The notes: a model not told the origin generated them from the letters alone. 64,000 bases of DNA from Clostridia bacterium (GCA_017469265.1 JAFUGS010000060.1:1-64000), one strand, 5' to 3'; shown: positions 42,980-52,754, numbered from the stretch's first letter. Numbers and translations: made by a program.

Positions 42980-44254
42980 TCAGCCGGCTTCGCCGCCGGC
43001 GGCGTCTTCCACGTGAGCATGCCGGTATTCGCTGGGCGTGAGGCCCAGACTCTTTTTGAAAAGATAGCTGAAGTAGTGGGCATCGTTGTAGCCCACCTCG
43101 AAGGCAATCTGCGCGCTCCGCATTTCGGTGGTGCGCAGCAGCTCCTTCGCGCGGTTCAGGCGCAGCGCGGTGAGGTACTCCGTAAAGGTTTTGCCGCTTT
43201 GCTGGGCAAAGACGGTGGAAAAACGGCTGTTGCTCATGCTGACGGCCCGGGCCACATCCTGCAGCATCAGGTTCGGATCCGTAAAGTGCTGAGAAAGATA
43301 GAATTTTGCCTCGTGCACCACGGAGAGGGTTTTCTTTTCACTGGGCAGCTCACCGATCTCCCGCACCCCGACGATGACGGTTCCCATCTCCGCCTGATCC
43401 GCCAGGCTGTGGCGGATATGCCGCGCGGTCCGGAGACTTTTCAGAATATCCTGGGGATCCTGGACGATTTCGCCGATGCTGACCCGGATCCGCTGGCAGC
43501 CGGAGCGTTCCAGATCCCGGGCACTGGAGGAGGCGAAGGCGTAAGCCCTTTCCTCCGTTTCCGCTTCATCATTTCCCAGAATCAGGAGCCGGGCGCCGGT
43601 GCGGCAGGGGGAGGCAAACACCACGCCGCCGCTGTTTTCCGCCAGATCGGTGAGCACTTCATACCCCGTCTTCACGGGATCAAAGGCGGCGTCAATGACC
43701 GCGTAATGGGAAGCCTGCAGGCGCAGCCCCATGTTGCTGAGCTCCCGCAGGGTTTTCTCCGCATCCGCCTCGCCCGCGTCCTCGGAGTACAGGGAGCTGA
43801 GCAGCTTTTCCCGCAGGAAAAGGCTGCCGCCTTCCATGCGGCGGCGCAGGCTTTCGCTGCGCTCCCGGGAGCGGCGTTCCTCGGCCAGCTGCGCGCTGAC
43901 CCGATCCAGCGCGTGGCGCAGATCCTCGGCGGTGATGGGCTTCAGCAGGTATTCCCGCACGCCCAGCTGAATGGCCTGGCGGGCATACTCAAACTCATCG
44001 TAGCCGCTGAGAATAATGACCCCGATCCAGGGCATCTGGCTTCGGACCAGCCGGCACAGCTCCATCCCGTCCATGAAGGGCATCCGGATATCCGTGATGA
44101 GAATATCCGGGTTCATGTCCCGGATCATGGGCAGGGCGATCTCCCCGTCCGGCGCCTCCCCGACGAGGGAATATTCACTTTCGTCCCAGGGAAAGGAGGA
44201 ACGAATCCCTTCCCGGATGACGATTTCATCATCCACCAGAAATACTTTGGTCAT
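42980..44254 (-). CDS. YesN-type response regulator (REC plus AraC HTH)
   Basis: The 424-residue protein has an N-terminal receiver (VFLVDDEIVIREGI; phosphoacceptor Asp in DILITDIRMPFMDG near residue 55; K in YLLKPI near 104), a middle segment of about 180 residues, and a C-terminal AraC helix-turn-helix pair (VARAVSMSNSRFSTVFAQQS and IAFEVGYNDAHYFSYLFKKS). It receives phosphate from the histidine kinase 6 bases upstream and probably activates the adjacent importer operon. Confidence 0.93.
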   Translation of the reverse strand: MTKVFLVDDEIVIREGIRSSFPWDESEYSLVGEAPDGEIALPMIRDMNPDILITDIRMPFMDGMELCRLVRSQMPWIGVIILSGYDEFEYARQAIQLGVREYLLKPITAEDLRHALDRVSAQLAEERRSRERSESLRRRMEGGSLFLREKLLSSLYSEDAGEADAEKTLRELSNMGLRLQASHYAVIDAAFDPVKTGYEVLTDLAENSGGVVFASPCRTGARLLILGNDEAETEERAYAFASSSARDLERSGCQRIRVSIGEIVQDPQDILKSLRTARHIRHSLADQAEMGTVIVGVREIGELPSEKKTLSVVHEAKFYLSQHFTDPNLMLQDVARAVSMSNSRFSTVFAQQSGKTFTEYLTALRLNRAKELLRTTEMRSAQIAFEVGYNDAHYFSYLFKKSLGLTPSEYRHAHVEDAAGGEAG

Positions 44255-44260
44255 CTTTTC

Positions 44261-45775
44261 TCAGCCTCCTGTTTCATGGAGCTCGGGTTGAGCGGGATCC
44301 TCGGCATTCCGGGTCAGATCCTCCCGGGTCAGGCAGGGAACGCGGAGCGAGACGGTGGTGCCGCCAGGTCCGCTTTCAATGTGCACGCCCTCCTGCTGAT
44401 TGTAGTACAGCCGGATGCGCAGATTGACGTTCACCAGGCCGAAGCCGCCGGTGCCGGAGGCTACGGAGGGGCGGCCTTCCGCCATGCGGGCCTTCAGGGC
44501 TTCCAGGGTCTGGGCGTCCATCCCCCGGCCGGTATCCTGCACCCGGAACAGCAGGCTGTTTCCTTCCTGCCGGCCGGTAACCCGGATGATGCCGCCGCCC
44601 CGTCGGTACTTGATGCCGTGGTACAGGGCGTTCTCCACCAGCGGCTGCAGCAGCAGCTTCAGGATATAGAAATGACCGATTTCATCCGGCAGGTCGATCT
44701 CATATTTCAGAATGTCCCGGTACCGGGTCTGCTGAATGCTCAGATAGCCGGAGATATGCTTCTTCTCCTGGCTGATGGGAATCCAGTCTGCCCCTGAGGA
44801 CAGGCTGATGCGGAAGAAGTCGCTGAGGGCGCTGGTCAGATGGATAACCTCCTTCTGATCTCCGGCTTCCGCTTTCCAGACGATGGCGTCCAGCGTGTTA
44901 TACAGGAAATGCGGATTGATCTGAGCCTGCAGGGTTCGCAGCTCCGCCTTCTTCAGGTTCCTGGCGTCCTGCACATTCTGGCGCATGGTGGATTCCAGAT
45001 TGTCCGCCATGACGTTGACCTGATCCGTCAGCCGGGTCAGCTCCACGACATCGGTCTGGGGAATCCGGGCCCGCAGATCCCCCTGAGCCAGCTGGGCGGT
45101 GACGGTCTCCAGCTGCTGGATCGGGGCCCGGACGAAGCGCTCAGTCCGCTGACGGGTGCGGTCGCTGAGAAAGAGACTCAGGGCTACCAGCAGCACCTCC
45201 GCTCCGGCGGTCAGCAGGACGGCCCGGTTCAGCGTGTCGCTCATGGCGGCGGTGACGCCGATTTCCCCGGTGATGTAATTGTTCAGCATGCTTTCCACCA
45301 GCGCGGCCACATCCCGGATCTCTTCCAGGATGGCTTCATTCTGCACTACGGGAACCTGTTCCTGAATGTTCTGGACGATCTGAGACACGTACTGCGACAG
45401 GGTATCCATGGTGCGGCCGGCTACGGTCAGTTCCAGCCGGTCTTCCTCCCCGGTTTCCGCCACGATCCGGTCGATGGTGCCGCTGACGTCCTCCATCAGC
45501 GCGAAAACCTCCGTCTGGGCGAGGGCTTCCCGCCCGCTGACCAGGTTCCAGACGGATTCCGGGATGTCCGCCGCGACGACGGGCTTCAGCCGGGCGATGG
45601 TTTCCATCCGGGAGATGGACTGGTGATACCGGCCGCTGAAAACCAGCATCATCACCAGGCTCACCACCAGCGGTGTGACCAGAATGGCCAGCATCATGCG
45701 GCTCATGCGGTTGATCCGCCCGACAATGCTTTTTCCCCCGCCGAGGCGGGACGCGCTTTCCTTCCGTTTCCACAT
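44261..45775 (-). CDS. YesM-type sensor histidine kinase
   Basis: The 504-residue kinase has two spans (residues about 28-45 and 190-210) around an extracytoplasmic sensor of about 140 residues, a HAMP segment (RFVRAPIQQLETVTAQLAQG), the phosphoacceptor block QINPHFLYNTLDA of the His_kinase (LytS/YesM) family near residue 283, and an ATPase with QPLVENALYHGIK and DTGRGM. The expected input is contact with the binding lipoprotein encoded 3 bases upstream. It is co-transcribed with the response regulator. Confidence 0.92.
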   Translation of the reverse strand: MWKRKESASRLGGGKSIVGRINRMSRMMLAILVTPLVVSLVMMLVFSGRYHQSISRMETIARLKPVVAADIPESVWNLVSGREALAQTEVFALMEDVSGTIDRIVAETGEEDRLELTVAGRTMDTLSQYVSQIVQNIQEQVPVVQNEAILEEIRDVAALVESMLNNYITGEIGVTAAMSDTLNRAVLLTAGAEVLLVALSLFLSDRTRQRTERFVRAPIQQLETVTAQLAQGDLRARIPQTDVVELTRLTDQVNVMADNLESTMRQNVQDARNLKKAELRTLQAQINPHFLYNTLDAIVWKAEAGDQKEVIHLTSALSDFFRISLSSGADWIPISQEKKHISGYLSIQQTRYRDILKYEIDLPDEIGHFYILKLLLQPLVENALYHGIKYRRGGGIIRVTGRQEGNSLLFRVQDTGRGMDAQTLEALKARMAEGRPSVASGTGGFGLVNVNLRIRLYYNQQEGVHIESGPGGTTVSLRVPCLTREDLTRNAEDPAQPELHETGG

Positions 45776-45778
45776 GGT

Positions 45779-46750
45779 TCAGTACCCTCTCGGCGCCAGG
45801 GCGGAAAGATCCTGCTCATCGCTGAAGACCTGCTCCACGGGATGGGTCTCCGGCGAAACGGGACGGCCTTCCTTCAGGGCCAGGGCGGTTTCCATCAGGG
45901 TGGCGCCCAGCATGGGGGTGCATTCCACAATGCAGTTGATCTTTCCCTCCCGCAGGATATCTATGGCCTCCTGGCCGCCGTCAATGGAGATGATGACCAT
46001 GTCCTGTCCTGGCTTGAAACCGGCCTGCTCGATTTCCGGCAGGGCGCCCATGGTCATCTCGTCGTTGTGGCTGTAAATGACGTCGATGCGCTTTCCGTAT
46101 TTTTCCAGCAGATAGCGCATGCACTCCGCGCCGCGGCTTTTCAGGAAATCCCCGTTCACGCTTTCCAGCACCCGCATCCGGTCATCCCCGGCGATGCGGT
46201 CCATGAATCCCGCGTGACGCTGGCGCATGGGGGTGGAGTCCTCCGTACCCGTGATTTCCACGATGTTCAGATGATCCTTTCCCAGCGCGTCCGCTTTCCG
46301 CAGCAGATATTCCGCTGCGCTGACGCCTTCCTGATAAAAGTCCGCCCCGATCAGACAGACATAAAGATCCTCCGACTCGGTCCGGATGGTCCGGTCCACC
46401 AGCACCACGGGGATTCCCGCCTGCTTCGCCTCCTTGAGCACATTGTCCCAGCCCTCCTCCACGATGGGGGAGAAGGCGATCACATCCACCCGGTAGGCGA
46501 TGAAGCGCCGCAGCGCGGCGATCTGGTTTTCCTGCTTCTGGTTGGCGTTTTCCATCATGAGGCTGATGCCGTACTCCGCGGCTTTCGCCTCGATGTCCCG
46601 GGTGTTGCCGATACGCCAGGAGCTTTCGGATCCCAGCTGGCTGAACCCCAGCAGCAGGGAAGGCTCCGTGGCCTGGGGCTGCTTTTCCCCGCAGCCGGAC
46701 AGCAGCAGGCAGCCCAGCATCATCCAAAGAAGAAACATTCTTTTCCGCAT
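45779..46750 (-). CDS. YtfQ-like sugar-binding lipoprotein, probable sensor component
   Basis: The 323-residue lipoprotein has the lipobox LLLSGC at about residue 19 and a type 1 binding fold strikingly like YtfQ: LLLGFSQLGSESSWR, NANQKQENQIAALRRFIAY, VDVIAFSPIVEEGWDNVLKE, AGIPVVLVDRTI and VIYSHNDEMTMGALPEIEQA. It lies in the regulatory operon (LacI-lipoprotein-kinase-regulator), not beside the transport genes, so it likely presents sugar to the kinase. ATG 46750 has GAGGAAAAG in front; ATG 46771 has none. Confidence 0.88.
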   Translation of the reverse strand: MRKRMFLLWMMLGCLLLSGCGEKQPQATEPSLLLGFSQLGSESSWRIGNTRDIEAKAAEYGISLMMENANQKQENQIAALRRFIAYRVDVIAFSPIVEEGWDNVLKEAKQAGIPVVLVDRTIRTESEDLYVCLIGADFYQEGVSAAEYLLRKADALGKDHLNIVEITGTEDSTPMRQRHAGFMDRIAGDDRMRVLESVNGDFLKSRGAECMRYLLEKYGKRIDVIYSHNDEMTMGALPEIEQAGFKPGQDMVIISIDGGQEAIDILREGKINCIVECTPMLGATLMETALALKEGRPVSPETHPVEQVFSDEQDLSALAPRGY

Positions 46751-46773
46751 TGCGCTTTTCCTCGCTGACATGA

Positions 46774-47787
46774 TTATACAGAGTCCCGCTCCACCAGCCG
46801 GGAAGGGAGCAAGATCCGCTTGGGCAGGGTCCGATCCCCCCGGATGCGTTCGGTCAGCACTCTGGCCGCGGTGAGCCCCATCTCCTCCGTTGGCACATCG
46901 ATGGTCGTCAGGGGTGGATTGGCGTACTGACTCATTTCAATATTGCTCATCCCGATGACCGCCACCCGGGACGGAACGGGGATGCCAAGCTGGTACAGCG
47001 CCCGCAGGGCGGCGATGGCCATCAGGTCGCTGGCGGCGTAGAAAGCGGTGGGCAGCGCCTCCTTCCGGGCCAGATCCTCCACCAGGCGGATGCAGGCACG
47101 GTCGTCCCACTCGCAGTTCAGCACCCATTCCGCCCGGACCTCCAGCCCAAGATCCTCCATGGTTTCCAGATAGCTGCGGAAACGGCGGGACTTCTTCAGC
47201 GGTGCGCCGCCGACGCTGCCGCCGATGAACCCGATCTGCCGGTGGCCCTTTTCATATAAATAGGAAACGGCCATTTTGCTGACCCGCAGGTGATCATACT
47301 CAATGTTATCGATGGGCATATGCCCCGTGTCAATGCCGACGATGTGGGGGATGGTTTCCCGAAGCCGGGAAAACAGCGGGTCGGCCAGGGGCCGCATCAT
47401 GACCAGCCCTGAAAGCGAGGCGCCCAGAACCCGGTCCAGCACGGCAGGATTTTCCAGCTCCTGCTCGGTCTGAATCAGGGAAATCCGTCCGCCCAGGCGC
47501 ACCAGCTCCGCCTCCAGGCCGCTAAGAATGGACAGATAATAGGGATCGCTGTATTTCCCCCGGGTGGTGGCCAGCAGACAGCCCACATCAAAACGGGAGT
47601 CCGCAGGCGCAACCCGGGACGCTGCCTGCCGGCGGACCAGGGGCTGATAGCCCAGCTCCGCCACCGCCCGGAGCACGCGCTGACGGGTTTCATCCGTGGT
47701 TTTATAGACCTGATTGTCATTCAGAATCCTGGAAACCGTGGCAGGGGAAACCTGTGCGAGGCGGGCGACCTCCCGGATATTCGCCAT
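46774..47787 (-). CDS. LacI-family transcriptional repressor
   Basis: The 337-residue regulator has a LacI helix-turn-helix (ANIREVARLAQVSPATVSRI, then VLRAVAELGYQP) and a sugar-binding domain with HIVGIDTG, GHRQIGFIGG, AFYAASDLMAIAAL and NPPLTTIDVPTEEMG. ATG 47787 has GGAGAAC in front and matches LacI starts; the ATG at 47832 would add 15 unrelated residues. It heads the lipoprotein-kinase-regulator operon and is divergent from the MocA-importer operon, so it may control either or both. Confidence 0.92.
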   Translation of the reverse strand: MANIREVARLAQVSPATVSRILNDNQVYKTTDETRQRVLRAVAELGYQPLVRRQAASRVAPADSRFDVGCLLATTRGKYSDPYYLSILSGLEAELVRLGGRISLIQTEQELENPAVLDRVLGASLSGLVMMRPLADPLFSRLRETIPHIVGIDTGHMPIDNIEYDHLRVSKMAVSYLYEKGHRQIGFIGGSVGGAPLKKSRRFRSYLETMEDLGLEVRAEWVLNCEWDDRACIRLVEDLARKEALPTAFYAASDLMAIAALRALYQLGIPVPSRVAVIGMSNIEMSQYANPPLTTIDVPTEEMGLTAARVLTERIRGDRTLPKRILLPSRLVERDSV

Positions 47788-48196
47788 GGCGCGTTCTCCT
47801 CTCCTTCCATGCTGCGGGCGCGGTTTCATCATCTGTTCTTCCGCAGTCTATGATAGAGGAAAGCGGGAACCCTGTCAAGAAAAAGCGTGAAACAAAAGGA
47901 GCTGTTTCAGAAAACAGATGACCCCACAGGGGCACGGTCAGAAAAGCGAGAGCGGGGCGGGAGAAGGCCGCGGGAGCGAAAGAAAGACCTTTCACCTTTT
48001 TTCGGTACCGGTTCCGGAGCGTGCCTCATGGAAAACAAACCGGCTTCCGCGTGGAAAAAATGGATAAAAAAGGATTGACAGTACGAGGGAAACTGTGTTA
48101 TTGTTTAGTAAACAACAAAAGTGTTTCACAAATATGTTGCGCTGACACGGCGCCGCTGAACAAAAAGGAAACCGGAAAGGAAACGGAGTACGGAAG
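47788..48196. promoter_or_regulatory. Divergent control region of the LacI and MocA operons
   Basis: The 409 bases hold no gene. Leftward promoter: TTGACA (47878-47873) and TATCAT (47855-47850), 17-base spacer. Just upstream of it lies TGAAACA (47888-47894)/TGTTTCA (47903-47909), an inverted repeat; a further TGTTTCAC is at 48122-48129. Rightward promoter: TTGACA (48075-48080) and TATTGT (48099-48104), 18-base spacer. Overlapping its -10 box is TTGTTTAGTAAACAA (48101-48115), a perfect 15-bp palindrome placed where a LacI- or ROK-type repressor would block transcription. Confidence 0.65.
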
Positions 48197-49456
48197 ATGA
48201 AATTTGTATTGATCGGCGCGGGGCAGCGGGGCATGATCTATGCCCGGTATGCCTGGGAGAAAGGGCATGAGATCATCGCGGTGGCCGAAAAAGATCCGGA
48301 AAAACGGCTGACGGCCTCCCGCCTTTTTTCCATTCCGCCGGCCCGCTGCTATGAAACCGGGGAGGAGCTGCTGTCGGCTCCCCGGATGGGGGACGCTGCG
48401 ATTATCGCGACCATGGACCGGGATCATTACCGGGAAGCGGTTCCCGCCATGGAAAAGGGATACCATCTGCTGCTGGAAAAACCCATTTCCCCCCTGCCGG
48501 AGGAGGTGCTGGCCATCGAGCAGGCGGCGGAGCGGACCGGACGGCACGTGACGGTGTGCCATGTGCTGCGTTACAGCCCCTTCTTTCAGGCCATACACCG
48601 CGCCGTCGCCGAAGGGACCATCGGCCGCGTGATCACCATTCAGCATAACGAGAATATCGGCAATTTTCATATGGCCCACAGCTTTGTCCGCGGCAACTGG
48701 CGCAGGAGCGACCTGTCCAGTTCCCTGATCATGCAGAAATCCTGCCATGATATGGACCTGCTGGTCTGGCTGACGGGCAGCCGGTGCGAAAGCGTCGCCT
48801 CCTTCGGGGACCTGACTTATTTCAAACCGGAAAACGCGCCGGAAGGCGCGGCGGAACGCTGCTGCGAATGCGGCCTGCGGGACAGCTGCCGCTTCAGCGC
48901 GTACCGCTGCTATCTGCCCGTGGCCGGAAACTGGCCCGCGGCGGTGCTGACGGAGGATCAGAGCGAGGCGGGGCTGCAGGAAGCCATACGAAACGGTCCG
49001 TACGGACGGTGCGTCTTCCACTGCGACAATGACGTCTGTGATCATCAGGTGACCATTCTGCGGTTTGAAAACGGCATTACGGCTACGTTCAACCTCAGCG
49101 GTTTTACGAACCGGATGACCCGAACCATGAAGATCATGGGTGAGGATGGCGAGATCCGTGCCAGCGAGGCGGATAACCTGATCGAGGTGACCCGGTTTGC
49201 CGGGAACGGGGTGGAACAGAGCGAAAGCACTGTCATCCGGCCGGAGACCGCCTTCACAGGGCACAGCGGCGGGGACGGCGGCATCGTGGAGGATTTTCTG
49301 GCCATGCTGGAGGGTCGCTGCGGCGCCTCCGCCACGGAGATTCATGAGTCGGTGGAGAGCCATATGATGGCCTGCGCCGCGGAGCAGGCCAGGCTGCGCG
49401 GCGAGGTGGTCCGGCTGGCGGATTTCCGCCGGGCACTGGAAGGAGCGGGAAAATGA
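48197..49456 (+). CDS. Gfo/Idh/MocA-family oxidoreductase
   Basis: The 419-residue protein has the NAD(P)-binding start MKFVLIGAGQRGMIYARYAW, the family signature LLLEKPIS near residue 94, and a catalytic-type SCHDMDLLVWLTGS near 178. A Cys-rich insert (CCECGLRDSCRFSAYRC, about residues 221-237) could bind metal; similar inserts occur in some family members. Substrates are usually sugars or sugar acids. The promoter and operator-like palindrome just upstream head an operon of sugar-import genes. Confidence 0.9.
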   Translation: MKFVLIGAGQRGMIYARYAWEKGHEIIAVAEKDPEKRLTASRLFSIPPARCYETGEELLSAPRMGDAAIIATMDRDHYREAVPAMEKGYHLLLEKPISPLPEEVLAIEQAAERTGRHVTVCHVLRYSPFFQAIHRAVAEGTIGRVITIQHNENIGNFHMAHSFVRGNWRRSDLSSSLIMQKSCHDMDLLVWLTGSRCESVASFGDLTYFKPENAPEGAAERCCECGLRDSCRFSAYRCYLPVAGNWPAAVLTEDQSEAGLQEAIRNGPYGRCVFHCDNDVCDHQVTILRFENGITATFNLSGFTNRMTRTMKIMGEDGEIRASEADNLIEVTRFAGNGVEQSESTVIRPETAFTGHSGGDGGIVEDFLAMLEGRCGASATEIHESVESHMMACAAEQARLRGEVVRLADFRRALEGAGK

Positions 49457-50703
49457 CGAAGGAAAGACTGGCGTCCCTCCTGCGGGTGACCGGTCCCATG
49501 GCGCCGGAGGGACTGGCGGACTGCATTGGGGATCTGGCTGAAAGGGATATCCGGGAAATCCTGCCCCGGGAGGCGCTGGCGCGGGTGCTGACGGAAAACG
49601 GGGTTCCAGAGGAAAAGCAGGCGCCGGTTTTCGCGGCGCTGGAGCAGGCCAACGCCGTGCCGGAGCTGGTGGCGCTGACGGATATCATGGCCAGGGACGC
49701 GGTGCGGGCGCTGCACCGGTGCAGCGCGGTGGATTTTTTCGAACCCCGTCCCATCTGCCTGGAAGGGTTCGCCCGGGAGGCCTTCGCGTTCCTGTTTACG
49801 CAGCGCTGCGTGCTGGAGGGGCGCGCCGCCCTGCGGCGACGGGGGGTGCCGGAAGCCTTTGATGCGGATATCCCGGAACGAATGACCCGGAAACAGCTGG
49901 CGAAATATCTGCGGACGGGAAGCCTAGCGTTTGACGATTATCCCTGGGACATGAACTTTTACGGCTGCGGCATTTTCCTGATGGATCGGTTCTATTTCAT
50001 TCCCTATCGGTGGGAAGAAGGCCCGGAGGCGTGGCGCAGCCGGGAGACGGGGCAGGTCACGGCGCTCTGGCCCGCGGGGGAAAGCGTGCGCGGGGACGGA
50101 CAGCTGGACGGGACAAACGGCGTCTTCGATCCCGGCGCCTTCCGCACCATTCGGGAGGAAACGGAGGAGATGGTGCGGGGAAACCCGGTGTCCCCGGAGG
50201 GAAGGATCCTGGCGGAGCCGGTCACCCTGCGGAAGCGGGAGTGGCTTCCCGTGCTGCGTCCGGGAGACTACATGCTGGCGCTCCATATTCCCGGCGGGGA
50301 AGGGTATACGCCGGAACGGGTTCGGCACAGCTGCGAACTGGCGCTGGATTTCTTTGACCGGTATTATCCGGAATACAGCTACAGGGGATTCTGGAGCGAA
50401 TCCTGGCTCTATGACCCCGGGCTGGCGGAAATCCTGGCGGAGGATCGGAACATCATTCAGGTGCAGCGGCAGTTTTACCGCTATCCCACCCGGGAGGGAG
50501 ACCGGATGATCCGGCTGGAGGTGCTGGGGGACGAGAACGCGGATTTCCGGAACCGGCAGCCGCGGAACAGCCTGGAGCGGGGTATGAAGGCCGTATGGGA
50601 CCGGGGAGACCGGTTTCATACCACCGGCATGTTCCTGCTGCGGGAAGAGGTATCAGAAATCGGCCGGGCGCCCTACCTGCGGGCCGCGGACGCAAAAGCA
50701 TAA
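49453..50703 (+). CDS. GNAT-like/DUF5596 acyltransferase-domain protein
   Basis: The 416-residue protein has no signal peptide. Its N-terminal 150 residues are helical (AERDIREILPREALARVL, EQANAVPELVALTDIMARDA) and the C-terminal part (YGCGIFLMDRFYFIPYR, GDYMLALHIPGGEGYTPERV, SYRGFWSESWLYDPGLAEIL, VQRQFYRYP) recalls the acyltransferase proteins annotated with DUF5596 and a GNAT-like C-terminal domain in Firmicutes sugar loci. Function is unknown. It overlaps the MocA gene by four bases (ATGA), showing tight coupling. Confidence 0.65.
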   Translation: MTKERLASLLRVTGPMAPEGLADCIGDLAERDIREILPREALARVLTENGVPEEKQAPVFAALEQANAVPELVALTDIMARDAVRALHRCSAVDFFEPRPICLEGFAREAFAFLFTQRCVLEGRAALRRRGVPEAFDADIPERMTRKQLAKYLRTGSLAFDDYPWDMNFYGCGIFLMDRFYFIPYRWEEGPEAWRSRETGQVTALWPAGESVRGDGQLDGTNGVFDPGAFRTIREETEEMVRGNPVSPEGRILAEPVTLRKREWLPVLRPGDYMLALHIPGGEGYTPERVRHSCELALDFFDRYYPEYSYRGFWSESWLYDPGLAEILAEDRNIIQVQRQFYRYPTREGDRMIRLEVLGDENADFRNRQPRNSLERGMKAVWDRGDRFHTTGMFLLREEVSEIGRAPYLRAADAKA

Positions 50704-50807
50704 CCGGCTTCCCGCGCATACAGGGATGCGGAGCGGATATCAGCCAGATCATCCTCGACGTGAGACGGCGGCGGGGCAGAAAAGAAAGCGTGAAAGGAGG
50801 GAAGCGC

Positions 50808-51791
50808 GTGCAGGCGGGAATCAAGGAAAAGAACAAAGGCTTCTGGTGGGAGATGAAACGGCATCGGACGCTGTACCTGATGTGCGTGCCGGCGCTGCTG
50901 CTGCTTCTTGCTTTTGCGTATCTGCCCATGGGCGGCATATATATGGCTTTTACCAAGTACAATGTGGTGGACGGTATCTTCGGATCCCCCTTCGTCGGCC
51001 TGGATAATTTCCGGTACTTTCTGCAGGGTAATCCCTATGCCTGGAACGCCATCGGAAACACGCTGATCATTAACTTCTGGGGCCTGATCCTGGGGACCAT
51101 TCTTCCGATCACGCTGGCCATCTTCATGAACGAGCTGAAGAACGGCGTCTTTAAAAAGCTGAGCCAGAGCGCCATGTTCTTTCCCTATTTCCTGAGCTGG
51201 GTTGTGGTTGGTGCGATACTGTACGGCTTTTTAACCGCCAATTTCCGGGTGGACCGGCGCAGCGGTGAACTGATCGTCACCGGCGCGAACGGCGTGGTGA
51301 ACCGGCTGATCATGGCCATGGGCGGAACACCGGTCCGCTGGTACGCGGAGCCCCGGTACTGGAAGGCCATTGTGATCATGCTGGATGTCTGGAAATGGGC
51401 CGGGTACAATTCCATCATCTACATGGCGGCCATGGCCGGATTTGACGGGAGCCTGTATGAGGCGGCCACCATCGACGGGGCCAGCCGGTGGCAGCAGATC
51501 ATTCATCTGACCCTGCCGATGCTCAAGCCCAATGTGGTCATTCTGACCCTGATGTGCATCGGGCGCATCTTCTTCGGAGATATGGGGATGATCTGGGGCG
51601 TTGTGGGAAACAACAGCACGATCCTGGACGCGGTTACGGTCATTGACACCTACGTCTATACGTCCATGCGGTCCATGGGCTTCGGCTTCAGCACCGCGAT
51701 CGGCCTGTGCCAGAGTGTCATGGGCCTGATCCTGATTCTGCTGGCCAATCAGACCGCGAAGAAAATCAACGACGGGGAGGGGCTTTTCTGA
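50808..51791 (+). CDS. LplB-type sugar ABC importer permease (second system)
   Basis: The 327-residue permease has six spans and family blocks YLPMGGIYMAFTKYNVVDGI near residue 42 and YEAATIDGASRWQQIIHLTLP near 218. The GTG at 50808 has AAAGGAGG 7 bases before; the open frame to 50595 overlaps the previous gene and is not used. It works with the next permease and the binding protein at 52755; the ATPase is elsewhere. Confidence 0.92.
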   Translation: MQAGIKEKNKGFWWEMKRHRTLYLMCVPALLLLLAFAYLPMGGIYMAFTKYNVVDGIFGSPFVGLDNFRYFLQGNPYAWNAIGNTLIINFWGLILGTILPITLAIFMNELKNGVFKKLSQSAMFFPYFLSWVVVGAILYGFLTANFRVDRRSGELIVTGANGVVNRLIMAMGGTPVRWYAEPRYWKAIVIMLDVWKWAGYNSIIYMAAMAGFDGSLYEAATIDGASRWQQIIHLTLPMLKPNVVILTLMCIGRIFFGDMGMIWGVVGNNSTILDAVTVIDTYVYTSMRSMGFGFSTAIGLCQSVMGLILILLANQTAKKINDGEGLF

Positions 51792-52690
51792 TGAAAAATG
51801 CGATTCGTCAAAGCCGGAACGACCGTTGGGTGAAGATCATCGCGGGGCTGGTGGTGGGCTTGTTCGCGCTGGTGTGCCTGTATCCGCTGCTGCTGACGGT
51901 GACGGTCAGCCTGACGCCGGAGGATCTGATCGCCTCCGACGGCTACCGGCTTTTTCCCAAAAGGATGACGCTGGATACCTATACCTACATCTTCGCGCAC
52001 AGCGGCAACCGCATCCTGCTTTCGTACGGGGTGACCATTCTGGTGACCGTGACCGGCACGCTGGGCTCCATGGTGGTGACCTGCATGATCGCCTTCGCCA
52101 TCAGCCTGAAGGAGCTGCGGTACCGGAACGTCATTGCCTTTATCTGCAATTTCACCAGCATTTTTTCCGCGGGCCTGGTCCCGTGGTATGTGGTCTGCGT
52201 CAACTGGTACGGGCTGCGGGATCATATCCTGGCCCTGATTCTGCCGGCGCTGTTCAGCGTGTGGAGCATGTTCCTGATGCGGACGTATTTTCACGCGATC
52301 AGCCCCAGCCTTTATGACGCGGCGAAGATCGATGGCGCCGGATACTGGACCATTTTCTGGCGGGTAGCCATGCCGCTGAGCACCACCGCCCTGCTGACGG
52401 TGGGCATGATGTACGCGCTGAACTACTGGAACGACTGGTGGCACGCGCTGATGTTCATCAGCGACCGGAATCTGTATCCGCTGCAGTATTATCTGTATTC
52501 CATCGTGTCCAACGTGAACGCGATCTCCAGCGGGCGGGTCCCGGCCGGCGCGGCGGCTTCCATCCGCCTGCCGTCGGAAACCGTGAAAATGGCGGTGACC
52601 ATCATCACCATCGGGCCGATCATTTTCCTGTATCCGTTCATTCAGCGCTACTTTATTCAGGGCATCATGACCGGCGCGGTCAAGGAATAG
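51791..52690 (+). CDS. LplC-type sugar ABC importer permease (second system)
   Basis: The 299-residue permease has six spans; VCLYPLLLTVTVSLTPEDLI near residue 25 and the EAA loop SPSLYDAAKIDGAGYWTIFW near 174 mark the family, and the end RYFIQGIMTGAVKE is typical. Its ATG overlaps the stop of the previous permease (TGATG), so the two are coupled. Confidence 0.92.
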   Translation: MKNAIRQSRNDRWVKIIAGLVVGLFALVCLYPLLLTVTVSLTPEDLIASDGYRLFPKRMTLDTYTYIFAHSGNRILLSYGVTILVTVTGTLGSMVVTCMIAFAISLKELRYRNVIAFICNFTSIFSAGLVPWYVVCVNWYGLRDHILALILPALFSVWSMFLMRTYFHAISPSLYDAAKIDGAGYWTIFWRVAMPLSTTALLTVGMMYALNYWNDWWHALMFISDRNLYPLQYYLYSIVSNVNAISSGRVPAGAAASIRLPSETVKMAVTIITIGPIIFLYPFIQRYFIQGIMTGAVKE

Positions 52691-52754
52691 ACCGAAAAAG
52701 GGATCTGAGGCGGGAAAACGCCTTAAAAATCAAAAAAACAAGGAGGAGACCAAG

